Origin: Chlorobiaceae bacterium
Lineage (GTDB): Bacteria > Bacteroidota > Chlorobiia > Chlorobiales > Chlorobiaceae
DNA: 64,000 nt
Direction: 5' to 3'
Assembly: GCA_012972835.1 (NCBI GenBank)
Contig: JABDHK010000002.1
Span: 45,564 to 109,563, forward strand
The notes beneath the pieces were generated by a model, which was not told the origin of the DNA, did no database searches, and was given only the letters and a program-made list of their open reading frames with translations. Positions 1-9,027 of this stretch are shown here, in pieces. The stretch's first letter is position 1, and each line of letters begins with the position of its first letter. Both the position numbers and the translations under genes were made by a program.

Positions 1-548
1 TCCCTGACAACTTCCGGTTTATCGGTTGCAACATGAATGATTGAGCCAAGCTGGGAACCAGGATGCGTATAGGCTTCAACAAGCCCATCGGGAGCATCAC
101 ATAAAACAAGGCGTTTGAGATTGATCTTTTCGCCAAGCTTTCCTGTCATGGTCTTAATGGCATCATCCACCGTTTCACCACCGTAGGCTTCTCCAAGAGT
201 AAGCTTTAAGAGTGCTTCGGGTGATGCTGTGCGATTGACAAGCGCAAGGTTCCCAAGTGCTGTGGTAAATCCGGTAAACACCTCACCGCGAGCAACGAAA
301 TCAGTCTCACAGTTCAGTTCAAGAATAACCCCTACCTTGTGATCCTCTGTCATGGTAATGAAAACCATACCCTCCCTCGCTTCCCGATCTGCGCGTTTGG
401 CTGCAAGAGCTGCACCTTTCTTCCTGAGGTACTCTATTGCTTTCTGCGTATCGCCACCTGTCTCTTCAAGGGCTTTTTTGCAGTCCATCATGCCTACGCC
501 TGTTATATCGCGAAGATTTTTTACATCTTTTGCTGAAATCTGGCTCAT
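1..548 (-). CDS. tsf: Elongation factor Ts (3' part beyond the window)
   Basis: EF-Ts is the guanine nucleotide exchange factor that recycles EF-Tu during translation. Reading leftwards from an ATG at 548 the frame stays open to the window edge for about 182 codons, so the C-terminal third is missing. The N-terminus has the UBA-like helical domain with the family signature [15 protein letters not shown] at about residues 13-27. It is followed by the start of the dimerisation core, which includes the typical phrase NCETDFVAR near residue 80. The gene lies 34 nt downstream of rpsB on the same strand, the classical rpsB-tsf operon. A weak GAGTGGGA stands before the start. Identification is secure. 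Confidence 0.96.
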   Translation of the reverse strand, partial: MSQISAKDVKNLRDITGVGMMDCKKALEETGGDTQKAIEYLRKKGAALAAKRADREAREGMVFITMTEDHKVGVILELNCETDFVARGEVFTGFTTALGNLALVNRTASPEALLKLTLGEAYGGETVDDAIKTMTGKLGEKINLKRLVLCDAPDGLVEAYTHPGSQLGSIIHVATDKPEVVR

Positions 549-582
549 TGAAATCCCACTCTTATTAAATTATAAACTTTGT

Positions 583-1338
583 TTATTCGCTGATCTCTTC
601 CTTTCCGCCATCCTCTTCCACTTCATCCAGATCGGCAAGAACTTCCTGTTCGACTTTCAATGCACGTGCATTGATAACAGTATCAGCAACGGCTGTAACC
701 ATAAGCTTGATAGAGCGTATAGCATCGTCGTTTGCAGGAATGACAAAATCAACAAGTTCTGGATCGCAGTTGGTGTCGACCATGGCGATAATTGGAATTC
801 CAAGTGATCGCGCTTCCTTGATTGCAATATGTTCTTTCTTGATGTCAACAATAAAAAGTGCTGCTGGCAACCTTGTCATTGTGGCAATACCACCAAGAAT
901 CCTCATCAGCTTCTCCTTTTCGCGGGCAAGCATGAGGCGCTCTTTTTTAGTAATCATGTCAAAGGTGCCATCGGTAGCCATACGGTCGATGGAGTTCATG
1001 CGCCTGATGCTCTGGCGAATAGTCTGGAAGTTGGTAAGCATACCGCCAAGCCAGCGTTCACAAACATAAGGCATGCCTGCACGTTCGGCCTCTTCGGCAA
1101 TAATGTGTTTTGCCTGTTTTTTTGTTCCGACAAACATCACTTCCCTGCCGGTCTGAGCAATTGCTTCAAGCGCTTTAAGTGCCTCATCGGCAAGTACAAC
1201 AGTTTTCTGCAGATCAATAATGTGAACACCGTTTTTTTCCATGAAAATGTACGGCTTCATTTTTGGACACCAGCGGCGGGCAAGGTGGCCGAAATGGACT
1301 CCTGCGCGGAGCATCTCTTCAAGCTGAAAATGTGACAT
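583..1338 (-). CDS. rpsB: 30S ribosomal protein S2
   Basis: S2 is a small-subunit protein needed for binding of S1. The 251-residue product has the normal length and family signatures: [18 protein letters not shown] near residue 16, a TKKQAKHII stretch around 112, and [14 protein letters not shown] around 135. The last 20 residues are acidic (Glu/Asp rich), as in many bacterial S2 proteins. The ATG at 1338 has a good AGGAAAG Shine-Dalgarno 8-9 nt upstream. It follows rpsI and rplM on the same strand and precedes tsf, so rplM-rpsI-rpsB-tsf may be one transcript. A 160-nt gap before rpsB could hold its leader. Confidence 0.97.
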   Translation of the reverse strand: MSHFQLEEMLRAGVHFGHLARRWCPKMKPYIFMEKNGVHIIDLQKTVVLADEALKALEAIAQTGREVMFVGTKKQAKHIIAEEAERAGMPYVCERWLGGMLTNFQTIRQSIRRMNSIDRMATDGTFDMITKKERLMLAREKEKLMRILGGIATMTRLPAALFIVDIKKEHIAIKEARSLGIPIIAMVDTNCDPELVDFVIPANDDAIRSIKLMVTAVADTVINARALKVEQEVLADLDEVEEDGGKEEISE

Positions 1339-1385
1339 AACTGAGCTTTCCTGTGATTTAGTTGTTCCTCTACCATGACTTTACT

Positions 1386-1422
1386 GTCCGGTATCCGGCG
1401 CAGAGCGTCGGACACTTCCGGA
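1386..1422 (-). promoter_or_regulatory. Possible structured leader upstream of rpsB
   Basis: Within the rpsI-rpsB gap (1339-1501 or so) there is a compact GC-rich patch in otherwise AT-rich DNA. GTCCG at 1386-1390 pairs with CGGAC at 1409-1413, and TCCGG at 1387-1391 can alternatively pair with CCGGA at 1418-1422. That gives two mutually exclusive stems in the rpsB 5' leader. Ribosomal protein genes are often autoregulated through such leaders. The function here is inference only, and no known Rfam leader is recognised. Confidence 0.25.
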
Positions 1423-1501
1423 AAGCTTCATCTGAACGGTGTTCAGAATGACATGATATGTGAAGTTGTCTTCTGCAATAAAAAAATGGAGATAATACAG
1501 A

Positions 1502-1891
1502 TTAACGTTTTGAGAACTGGAAACGTTTGCGGGCTTTCTTGCGTCCGAATTTTTTCCGTTCAACCATGCGGGGATCTCTGGTCAGAAGCTTCTCTGTCTT
1601 CAGAAGTGCACGGGCAGCTTCGTCAAATTCAGTAAGAGCTCGGGCAATTGCAAGGCTGACAGCACCTGACTGACCGCTTACACCACCACCATGAACATTG
1701 ACCTTGATATCGAACTGCTCCGACTTCTCGGTAAGCACAAGAGGCCTGAGAGCCTGCTGACGCTTGAATTCATCTTTAAAATACTCTTCAATCGGCAACT
1801 TATTGACAATAACCCGGCCTTTTCCCGGAATCATAAACGCTCGTGCCACCGAGGTTTTACGGCGTCCTACTGTATCGATAACCTCTTTCAT
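1502..1891 (-). CDS. rpsI: 30S ribosomal protein S9
   Basis: S9 sits in the head of the small subunit and its basic C-terminal tail reaches the P-site tRNA. The sequence has the family pattern: [11 protein letters not shown] near the N-terminus, the [12 protein letters not shown] core, and the terminal [17 protein letters not shown] tail ending in Lys-Arg. A TTG two codons upstream (1897) could extend the frame, but the ATG at 1891 matches the usual S9 start and gives 129 residues. It lies 17 nt after rplM on the same strand, the conserved rplM-rpsI pair. Confidence 0.97.
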   Translation of the reverse strand: MKEVIDTVGRRKTSVARAFMIPGKGRVIVNKLPIEEYFKDEFKRQQALRPLVLTEKSEQFDIKVNVHGGGVSGQSGAVSLAIARALTEFDEAARALLKTEKLLTRDPRMVERKKFGRKKARKRFQFSKR

Positions 1892-1908
1892 TCCCAATTC
1901 TTTATTGT

Positions 1909-2358
1909 TTAGTTGACTTTCATTTCAGCCGGTGACTGCGAAGCATGAGGATGCTCTGAGCCAGTATAAACCTTAAGCTTCCTGAAAAGCTGACGACCAA
2001 GATTGTTGTGCGGCAGCATTCCCCAGACAGCACTTTCAATAATCTTTTCAGGTCTTTTTTTCAGGAGATCCTTGACATGATTAATTTTAACACCACCGGG
2101 ATATTGAGAGTGTGAAAAGTAGCTTTTCTGTTCCTCTTTTTTGCCAGTCAATGTGACTTTTTCAGCATTGGTTACCACAATAAAATCACCGGTATCGATA
2201 TGGGGTGTAAACTGCGGCTTATGCTTGCCTCTAAGGACTTTTGCAATCTCAGAAGCCATTCGGCCCAATACCTGACCATCGGCATCAACGACATACCACT
2301 TCCGATCGACATCTGTAGGCTTTGCTGAATATGTTTTGAAACTTAACGTCTTGCTCAT
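1909..2358 (-). CDS. rplM: 50S ribosomal protein L13
   Basis: L13 is an early-assembling large-subunit protein. The 149-residue sequence has the conserved features: [16 protein letters not shown] near residues 22-37, [21 protein letters not shown] around 43-63, and [19 protein letters not shown] around 113-131. The ATG at 2358 is the normal start. Upstream lies a 150-nt AT-rich region shared with the divergent der gene, which probably contains promoters for both. It is the first gene of the likely rplM-rpsI(-rpsB-tsf) transcript. Confidence 0.97.
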   Translation of the reverse strand: MSKTLSFKTYSAKPTDVDRKWYVVDADGQVLGRMASEIAKVLRGKHKPQFTPHIDTGDFIVVTNAEKVTLTGKKEEQKSYFSHSQYPGGVKINHVKDLLKKRPEKIIESAVWGMLPHNNLGRQLFRKLKVYTGSEHPHASQSPAEMKVN

Positions 2359-2511
2359 GCTGTATACAATAGATTAGCTGGACTTTTCGGAAAAATAAAG
2401 TTCATCAATGTAAATTATTCCACTTAATTCTACAAATTATACCTTATATCTAAACAGGAATTCCCAGGAGAACTTGGATCAACTTTTTTTATCAAGACTG
2501 TATTTGTTCTT

Positions 2512-3825
2512 ATGAAGCCTTTAATTGCCCTGGTAGGACGCCCAAACGTCGGCAAATCTACCCTGTTCAACCGAATCCTGCGCCAGAAAAGCGCCATTGT
2601 CGACCCTACCCCCGGTGTAACACGAGACCGACACATTGCTGATGGCGAGTGGCAGGGAAAGCAGTTCATGCTGATGGATACCGGCGGCTATAATGCTGAT
2701 GGTGATATTATCAGCATGGCGATGCTTGAACAGACGCTGATGGCTATCCGTGATGCTGATATTGTCATTTTTCTGACTGATGCCCGCGCTGGCCTTTCCT
2801 ATGAAGATCTTGAACTCGCAAGGCTGCTGCAGCGTACATTCCAGCACAAACAACTTTTTTTTGCGGTCAACAAGGTTGAAACCCCGCAACTCTCCTTTGA
2901 AGCAGAGTCATTTATAAGCACCGGATTTACAAAGCCCTATTTTATATCCGCAAAAGATGGCAGCGGCGTTGCCGATATGCTCGACGACATTCTCGATGCA
3001 CTGCCTTCGCAGGAAAAAACAATACAGGAAGAGGAGAGTGCAATCAAGCTTGCTGTGGTCGGAAGACCCAATGTTGGTAAATCGAGTTTTGTCAATGCCC
3101 TTCTCGGTTCAAACCGCCTTATTGTATCAAACATCCCGGGGACAACACGGGACGCTATTGACAGTCGGTTTATACGCAAGCAGCAGGAGTTTATTTTAAT
3201 CGATACAGCTGGTTTGAGAAAACGAACGAAAATCGATGCCGGTATTGAATATTACAGCTCGCTGAGAACAGAAAAAGCCATAGAACGGTGCAATGTTGCC
3301 CTGGTAATGCTTGATGCAGCACCAGGCATTGAAAAACAGGACATGAAAATCATCAATATGGCTGTTGAACGGAAAAAAGGAGCACTTCTTCTGATCAACA
3401 AGTGGGATCTGATTGAAAAGGATTCAAAAACAAGCAAGATTTATGAGGATAACCTGCGATCAAATATGGGGAACCTCTCATACGTACCGGTTCTCTTTAT
3501 TTCTGCACTGACCAAAAAAAATCTTTACCGGGCAATTGACACAGCCCAGGAGATCAGCCGCAACCGATCCCGCAAAATCACTACCAGTGTGCTCAACAAA
3601 TTTCTTGAGGAAGCGCTTTCACAAACACATGTGTCAACAAAGACGGGTAAGGAGCTGAAGATCAAGTATGTGACGCAAATCAATGCCGCTTGGCCGGTCT
3701 TTGCTTTTTTCTGCAATGATCCATTGCTTGTGCAGAACAATTTCAGAAAGTTTCTTGAAAATAAACTTCGCGAGCATTTCAGTCTGGATGGAGTTCCTAT
3801 TTCAATGCGTTTCATGCAGAAATAG
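2512..3825 (+). CDS. der: Ribosome assembly GTPase Der (EngA)
   Basis: Der is the tandem-GTPase 50S assembly factor. The 437-residue product has two complete G domains. The first P-loop GRPNVGKST is at residues 9-17 with a DTGG switch II motif near 56. The second P-loop starts at residue 184, with [10 protein letters not shown] switch II and NKWD near residue 296. A C-terminal KH-like domain ends in the typical GVPISMRF. Length and order match the family. It is divergent from rplM and lies just before mrp on the same strand. Confidence 0.97.
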   Translation: MKPLIALVGRPNVGKSTLFNRILRQKSAIVDPTPGVTRDRHIADGEWQGKQFMLMDTGGYNADGDIISMAMLEQTLMAIRDADIVIFLTDARAGLSYEDLELARLLQRTFQHKQLFFAVNKVETPQLSFEAESFISTGFTKPYFISAKDGSGVADMLDDILDALPSQEKTIQEEESAIKLAVVGRPNVGKSSFVNALLGSNRLIVSNIPGTTRDAIDSRFIRKQQEFILIDTAGLRKRTKIDAGIEYYSSLRTEKAIERCNVALVMLDAAPGIEKQDMKIINMAVERKKGALLLINKWDLIEKDSKTSKIYEDNLRSNMGNLSYVPVLFISALTKKNLYRAIDTAQEISRNRSRKITTSVLNKFLEEALSQTHVSTKTGKELKIKYVTQINAAWPVFAFFCNDPLLVQNNFRKFLENKLREHFSLDGVPISMRFMQK

Positions 3826-3880
3826 CTCCATGAACCGGACAACTGTTTTTTTACACAACACTTTAAAATCAATGAGCCCT

Positions 3881-4963
3881 ATGTCCACAGTAACCGAGGC
3901 GCAAATCATAGAAGCGCTGAGTTTAGTTCAGGAGCCTGACCTGAAAAAAGATCTTGTCACCCTCGCCATGATAGAGGATATCACGCTTGACAGTGATAAC
4001 AATATATCGTTTACCGTTGTGCTTACCACTCCGGCATGCCCGATGAAAGAGCAGATCAAACAGTCATGTATTGACTCCATCAGATCCCATGTGCCCGATG
4101 CAGCTGCTATTGAAGTGAAAATGACTTCTAAAGTGACCTCATCCTGTGGCCACCATCACTGCAATCATGAGCGTCCACTGAAACAGGTGAAGAACATTAT
4201 AGCGGTTGCATCAGGAAAAGGTGGAGTCGGAAAATCAACCTTTGCAGTAAATCTTGCGGTCAGTCTGGCAAAAAGTGGTGCAAAAGTTGGTCTTATTGAT
4301 GCTGATCTTTACGGTCCAAGCATTCCTACCATGTTCGGGATGTTGAATGCAAAGCCGGAGATGCTGGATAAAAATCTTGTTCCACTGGAAAAGTTTGGTG
4401 TAAAACTCATGTCGATCGGTTTTTTAGTTGAAGCCGAAACCGCGCTTATCTGGCGAGGACCAATGGCTTCGAGCGCTATCAAACAGTTTATCACTGAGGT
4501 GGAGTGGAAAGAACTTGATTACCTGATCTTCGACTTTCCGCCTGGTACCGGTGATATTCAGCTTACCATTGCCCAGACAATTCCTTTAAGCGGCGCAGTT
4601 ATTGTTACAACACCACAGGATGTTGCCCTTGCTGATGTTTCAAAGGCCGTGAGCATGTTCCGCAAGGTTAATGTCCCTGTTCTTGGTCTGGTTGAAAACA
4701 TGAGCTATTACGAACTCCCGGATGGAACAAAGGATTTTATTTTCGGACACCATGGAGGGGAGATATTTGCAAGAACCCAGGGAATTCCTTTTCTCGGAGA
4801 AATACCAATCGACAGGGCTGTCCGTGAAGGAGGCGACATTGGAACACCTTATGTGCTTGGTCATCCTGATTCTGCAACGTCGAAAGCAATTTATCGAGCT
4901 TCAATGGAGATAGCCCGCAGGATTTCCATAACAAATGCAGCACCATCAGAGGAACTATCATAA
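3881..4963 (+). CDS. mrp: Mrp/ApbC-type Fe-S cluster carrier ATPase
   Basis: Mrp proteins are P-loop ATPases that bind and transfer Fe-S clusters in the cytoplasm. The 360-residue product has an N-terminal MIP18/DUF59 domain (about residues 1-85, with ACPMKEQI). A short linker rich in Cys and His follows (C89GHHHC94NH), then the deviant Walker A GKGGVGKS at 112-119. The CxxC usually found after ENMSY in this family is absent, so any cluster binding must use other ligands. The open frame extends back into der, but ATG 3881 (or ATG 3872) fits the family start. It is 91 nt upstream of an Nfu-type scaffold gene, which supports an Fe-S role. Confidence 0.93.
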   Translation: MSTVTEAQIIEALSLVQEPDLKKDLVTLAMIEDITLDSDNNISFTVVLTTPACPMKEQIKQSCIDSIRSHVPDAAAIEVKMTSKVTSSCGHHHCNHERPLKQVKNIIAVASGKGGVGKSTFAVNLAVSLAKSGAKVGLIDADLYGPSIPTMFGMLNAKPEMLDKNLVPLEKFGVKLMSIGFLVEAETALIWRGPMASSAIKQFITEVEWKELDYLIFDFPPGTGDIQLTIAQTIPLSGAVIVTTPQDVALADVSKAVSMFRKVNVPVLGLVENMSYYELPDGTKDFIFGHHGGEIFARTQGIPFLGEIPIDRAVREGGDIGTPYVLGHPDSATSKAIYRASMEIARRISITNAAPSEELS

Positions 4964-5006
4964 CTTTGATATTGTTTTTTTGCGCAAGAGGTTTAATATT
5001 AAAGTT
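4962..5006. repeat. 12-bp inverted repeat between mrp and nfu
   Basis: AACTTTGATATT (4962-4973) and AATATTAAAGTT (4995-5006) are inverted copies with one mismatch around a 21-nt spacer. The left arm overlaps the mrp stop codon. There is no T-run after it, so it is not a typical intrinsic terminator. It may be an mRNA hairpin or an operator, but it is AT rich and could be chance. Confidence 0.35.
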
Positions 5007-5054
5007 CTGAATCTCGCAGTAACAAAATATCAATCATTGTAAACCAATTATACC

Positions 5055-5315
5055 ATGAGCAGCAGTAAGGATTATCTTCCAAATAGCGATGCGCTTTACG
5101 ACAGGGTTATTGCCTCACTTGAAACCGTACGGCCCTACCTTCAAGTTGACGGCGGAGACTGCCAGCTTGTCGGAATTTCCAAGGATTTTGTTGTTGACGT
5201 GAAGCTGCTTGGTGCATGCGGATCATGCCCGATGAGTACACTTACGCTGCGTGCGGGAGTTGAACAGGCTATTAAAAAGGCAAATCCAGAAATTGTGCGC
5301 GTTGAATCGGTATAA
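5055..5315 (+). CDS. NifU C-terminal (Nfu-type) Fe-S scaffold protein
   Basis: This small protein of 86 residues consists only of the NifU C-terminal domain, which assembles or carries a 4Fe-4S cluster as a dimer. The diagnostic C-x-x-C is C55-G-S-C58 inside GACGSCPMS. Before it is the conserved RPYLQVDGGD stretch (26-35). It follows mrp on the same strand and faces ftsK tail to tail with a 4-nt gap. The mrp-nfu neighbourhood suggests a dedicated cluster delivery unit, useful in an organism rich in Fe-S photosynthetic proteins. That last point is inference. Confidence 0.92.
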   Translation: MSSSKDYLPNSDALYDRVIASLETVRPYLQVDGGDCQLVGISKDFVVDVKLLGACGSCPMSTLTLRAGVEQAIKKANPEIVRVESV

Positions 5316-5319
5316 ACCC

Positions 5320-7746
5320 TTACTCTCCAAGATTTCTCAGTAAGAGTTCCAGAGAGTCCTCATTGTTGATGAGGACCTCTCTTGCTCTGCTCCCGTCAGC
5401 CTCGCTCACAATACCGTTGAATTCAAGCTGATCCATAACCCTTCCTGCACGGCTGAATCCCAGACGCAACCGCCTTTGCAGGAGAGAGACACTGGCCTGC
5501 TGATGTGTTACGACAAGCCTTGCGGCTTCCTCAAACATGGCATCGCGCCCGTCCTTTTCCTGATATCCCGATGACTGGTTCCCGTTTCCTTTCTGCATAT
5601 CCGGAGCAGGCAGCACATATCTGTTCTTGAGAGCATTCTGAGAACCGATAAACGAGGTAATCTCTTCAACCTCACCCGAAGAGACATAAGGCCCCTGAAT
5701 ACGCATGGCTTTAGGCTGGTCAGAGGGCTGATACAACATATCGCCGTTTCCGAGAAGTTGGTCAGCGCCGGAACTGTCGAGAATAGTACGGGAATCAACC
5801 CGGCTCGCCACCTGAAAAGCAATCCGGCAAGGAAAGTTTGCCTTGATAATACCGGTAATGACATCGACGGATGGCCGCTGTGTTGCTACAATAAGGTGAA
5901 TACCGACTGCTCGGGCAAGCTGGGCAATCCTGATTATCGGCTCTTCGACCTCCCGCCCGGCGGTAATCATAAGGTCGGCAAGCTCATCAATAACCACGAC
6001 AAGATAGGGAAGGGCCTCCTCAGGAAGACGGCGATTAAGATCACCAATATTGCGAACTCCTGCTTTTTCAAGGGTTTCATAACGAAGTTCCATCTCTTTG
6101 ACGACGCACCTGAGCGCATAAACCGCTTTCTGTGGATCGGTAATTATCTGTTCTTCAATGCCGGGAAAGCGCATAAGAAAATGGTTTTTCAGATGCTGGT
6201 ATTGAAACAGCTCAACCCTTTTTGGATCAATCATGACAAATTTGACTTTATCGGGACTGCAGGCATAGAGCAGGCTGGAGATAATAACATTGATGCATAC
6301 CGACTTTCCAGCTCCGGTTGCACCGGCAATCAGCAGATGCGGCATTGTGGCCAAATCGGCAATATAGACTTCGTTGGTTATGGTTTTGCCAAGCACAATC
6401 GGCAGCGTCTTTGTGCTGTTTTTAAATTTTTCAACCTGCAGCACCGAACGCAGCCAGACAGTTTTTGGCTTGCTGTTGGGAATCTCGACACCGACTGCGT
6501 TTTTTCCTGGAATAGGAGCAATGATCCTTATTCCCCTGGCTGAAAGTGCCATGGCAAGGTCATTCTCCAGAGCTTTTACCCGGCTTACCTTGACATCCGG
6601 CGCAAGCTCCAACTCAAAAAGAGTAACCCTGGGGCCAACCGTCGTGGTGATTTTTTTGACCTCAATCTTGTATATATTGAGCTTTGCAATAAGCTTCTGC
6701 TTGCTTTCGTCGAGGTGGTGCTGGTCGATATGATCATTATCATCCGGCACTTTTTCCAGCAGGTCTATCGAAGGGAAACGGTACGCCTCCCTGTCTTTTG
6801 TCTGTACTTTTAAACGGCGCTCGTCAAGGTCAGCCTCTTTTTCGCGAATGGTCTGGCGAATGACCATCTCAGGTTCTCCGGGAACCTTCGAAAAAGGAAT
6901 CAATTCAGTTGTTTCTGCAGAAAGTGGCACCGTCTCTGTTAGCTTCTCCGGCTCAAACGGTTCATCAGGTGCTGGTGGAGGCAGAGAAGGCTTCAATGGA
7001 TAGCGTTTGGAGAGCTGCTCTTTACCTGCCTCCTTGTTCTTTATTTTTTTCAACTCTTTCAGCTCTTTCCGCTTGAGCTTTTCGGCTTTTTTTTTACCAC
7101 TCTCCTTGCGCCGCTCTTCCAGCCATGACTGAAAAGCAGCAATGGGCTTATTGAGATTATTTTGCATAGCCATCCATACACTGGTCATGGAGAACAATAA
7201 ATCCCGGCCCATATACATGGTCAAAATAACAGCAATAACTGCAAGAAGAACCCATGCACCAGCTTCCCCCATGACCTTCAGCTTTTCTGCAAGCATTCTG
7301 CCGATCGCTCCAGCCATATGGTCACTGAAGGTGGCTGTGATCAGGCCAAACATCGATGCGAGATCGACTGAAATAACTGCGCTGTAGAGAAAATAAAGCA
7401 GGGCTGGTTTAAGGCTTTTTGCTCGAAACAGCGACCAACCCCAGAAAAACAAGGCTGTTAATGGAAAAATGACAGGATAACCGTAAGTGCCAATAAAAAA
7501 AGAGGAGAGCTTGACTCCTAAAGGTCCGAACGGATTATGGACTCTCTCGGCCGCATCCTGGGCGGCTTTACTGAAGATATCGTGCCAGCCAAGAGTCGCA
7601 AAACATGCTTCATCCTCGGAATGAAAACACAAGAGAAAACTGATCAAAAAAAAGGAGACCAGCATGAAAAGTATGCCAATTAACTCTCTCTGCAGCGACT
7701 GCCTGTCGTGACTCTTTATTTTGGCACCTTTACTCTCTTTTTTCAT
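5320..7746 (-). CDS. ftsK: DNA translocase FtsK/SpoIIIE
   Basis: FtsK pumps chromosomal DNA through the division septum and activates dimer resolution. The N-terminus (about residues 25-190) has four hydrophobic membrane segments. A charged Lys/Glu and Pro-rich linker (about 200-330) is much shorter than in E. coli. The motor follows, with Walker A GATGAGKS beginning near residue 477 and a VVVIDELADLM Walker B. The end is the winged-helix gamma domain (last 65 residues, ASVSLLQRRLRLGFSRAGR). A GTG two codons upstream is possible, but ATG 7746 has an AGGTG Shine-Dalgarno. Single gene between nfu and gcvT. Confidence 0.95.
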   Translation of the reverse strand: MKKESKGAKIKSHDRQSLQRELIGILFMLVSFFLISFLLCFHSEDEACFATLGWHDIFSKAAQDAAERVHNPFGPLGVKLSSFFIGTYGYPVIFPLTALFFWGWSLFRAKSLKPALLYFLYSAVISVDLASMFGLITATFSDHMAGAIGRMLAEKLKVMGEAGAWVLLAVIAVILTMYMGRDLLFSMTSVWMAMQNNLNKPIAAFQSWLEERRKESGKKKAEKLKRKELKELKKIKNKEAGKEQLSKRYPLKPSLPPPAPDEPFEPEKLTETVPLSAETTELIPFSKVPGEPEMVIRQTIREKEADLDERRLKVQTKDREAYRFPSIDLLEKVPDDNDHIDQHHLDESKQKLIAKLNIYKIEVKKITTTVGPRVTLFELELAPDVKVSRVKALENDLAMALSARGIRIIAPIPGKNAVGVEIPNSKPKTVWLRSVLQVEKFKNSTKTLPIVLGKTITNEVYIADLATMPHLLIAGATGAGKSVCINVIISSLLYACSPDKVKFVMIDPKRVELFQYQHLKNHFLMRFPGIEEQIITDPQKAVYALRCVVKEMELRYETLEKAGVRNIGDLNRRLPEEALPYLVVVIDELADLMITAGREVEEPIIRIAQLARAVGIHLIVATQRPSVDVITGIIKANFPCRIAFQVASRVDSRTILDSSGADQLLGNGDMLYQPSDQPKAMRIQGPYVSSGEVEEITSFIGSQNALKNRYVLPAPDMQKGNGNQSSGYQEKDGRDAMFEEAARLVVTHQQASVSLLQRRLRLGFSRAGRVMDQLEFNGIVSEADGSRAREVLINNEDSLELLLRNLGE

Positions 7747-7784
7747 TTTCACCTGTACAATCGCTCCTTAATACCTTGTTGCTC

Positions 7785-8885
7785 TCATTCCAAAGATGTT
7801 GCTGTAACAAACGGAAGTGCCCTGATAACTCCGGGTTGGAAAGCCCCGCGAACCTCAACAAGAATGGAGGTACCCGGTTTGATATATTCACGCACAATAT
7901 TGCAGGTGCCAATTGGCTCCTGGAGAGTCGGCGAGAGGGTACCGCTGCACACAAGACCAATCTCCTGGCGGTCGGTATTATAAACTTTAAAACCCTGGCG
8001 GGGAAGTACCCGACCATCAAGAGTGAAACCTGCTACGCCACGCCTTAAATCAAGCTCAACCTGCTGGCATGCCTCCTTGCCGATAAAATGACCCTTATTC
8101 ATTTTTACCACCCATTTAAGTCTTGCCTCAAGTGGATTGGTATCCTGATCAATTTCATGACCGTAAAGGGAGTATCCCATCTCAAGCCTGAGAGTATCCC
8201 GAGCACCAAGCCCGACAGGCTGAATACCGAACTCTTTACCTGCTTCAAACAGGGCTTCCCATAACGGCAGTGCAATCTCATTAGGTAAACAGATTTCCAC
8301 ACCTTTTTCGCCAGTATAGCCGGTTCGCGCAATGAGAAGCTCTGAACCCTGAAAAAGGGCTTTACAAAATTGGAATGAGCCGAGCGATGCTGCATCAATC
8401 GAAGGAAAAACGGTTTCGAGAATATTTAGGGCAAGTGGACCCTGAAGGGCAATCAATGAAAGAGTGTCGGTATGATCCTCCAGTGCAACTCCATCAAAGG
8501 CTGCGATATGCTGCTGCATCCAGTCGAAATCCTTTTGGGCATTGCTTGCGTTGACAATAAGAAAATAGGTATCCTGATCAATGCGATAGATAATAAGATC
8601 ATCAACGATACCTCCATGGGGATAGAGCATGAGATTGTACTGTGCCTGCCCCTCTTCCAGCTTTTCAAGATCATTAGTGGTAAGGAACTGTAGAAAATCC
8701 TTTGCCCGATGGCCTTTGACGTAGAAGTTTCCCATATGAGAAACATCAAACAGGCCCGCTGCGTTTCGGACAGCCCTGTGCTCGGCAATAATTCCCGCAT
8801 ACTGGACAGGCATAAGATAGCCACCAAAGTCGATAATCTTTGCTCCGGCCTGTTCATGCCAGGAGTACAATGCTGTTTTTTTCAT
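7785..8885 (-). CDS. gcvT: Glycine cleavage system aminomethyltransferase (T protein)
   Basis: GcvT transfers the methylene group from aminomethylated H protein to tetrahydrofolate, releasing ammonia. The 366-residue product has normal length. It shows FDVSHMGNF, the QYNLM(L)YPHGGIVDDLI folate-site region, the ARTGYTGEKGVEI motif and the glycine-cleavage beta-barrel C-terminus. ATG 8885 follows AAGGAAG and is preferred over an upstream TTG. No other gcv gene is in the window. The 140 nt upstream shows no glycine riboswitch-like aptamer. Confidence 0.95.
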   Translation of the reverse strand: MKKTALYSWHEQAGAKIIDFGGYLMPVQYAGIIAEHRAVRNAAGLFDVSHMGNFYVKGHRAKDFLQFLTTNDLEKLEEGQAQYNLMLYPHGGIVDDLIIYRIDQDTYFLIVNASNAQKDFDWMQQHIAAFDGVALEDHTDTLSLIALQGPLALNILETVFPSIDAASLGSFQFCKALFQGSELLIARTGYTGEKGVEICLPNEIALPLWEALFEAGKEFGIQPVGLGARDTLRLEMGYSLYGHEIDQDTNPLEARLKWVVKMNKGHFIGKEACQQVELDLRRGVAGFTLDGRVLPRQGFKVYNTDRQEIGLVCSGTLSPTLQEPIGTCNIVREYIKPGTSILVEVRGAFQPGVIRALPFVTATSLE

Positions 8886-9027
8886 AACTTCCTTCAACTA
8901 AATTTATGAAGCGGCACTACAACTAACTGTAAAAAAACATTTAAACCGAATAATCAAAACGCTTGTTCATGCGCAGGTAATTCGCAGATAAAAACCATAT
9001 TTATTAACCAGTTCTTACCACCCTTTT

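Noticed and set aside
5758..6543. 261-residue plus-strand reading frame inside ftsK
   Set aside because: It lies antisense to well-conserved ftsK codons, has no recognisable motif, and its composition follows the opposite strand.
8886..9027. Glycine riboswitch before gcvT
   Set aside because: The upstream 140 nt are AT rich with no paired GG-containing aptamer pattern or expression-platform hairpin.
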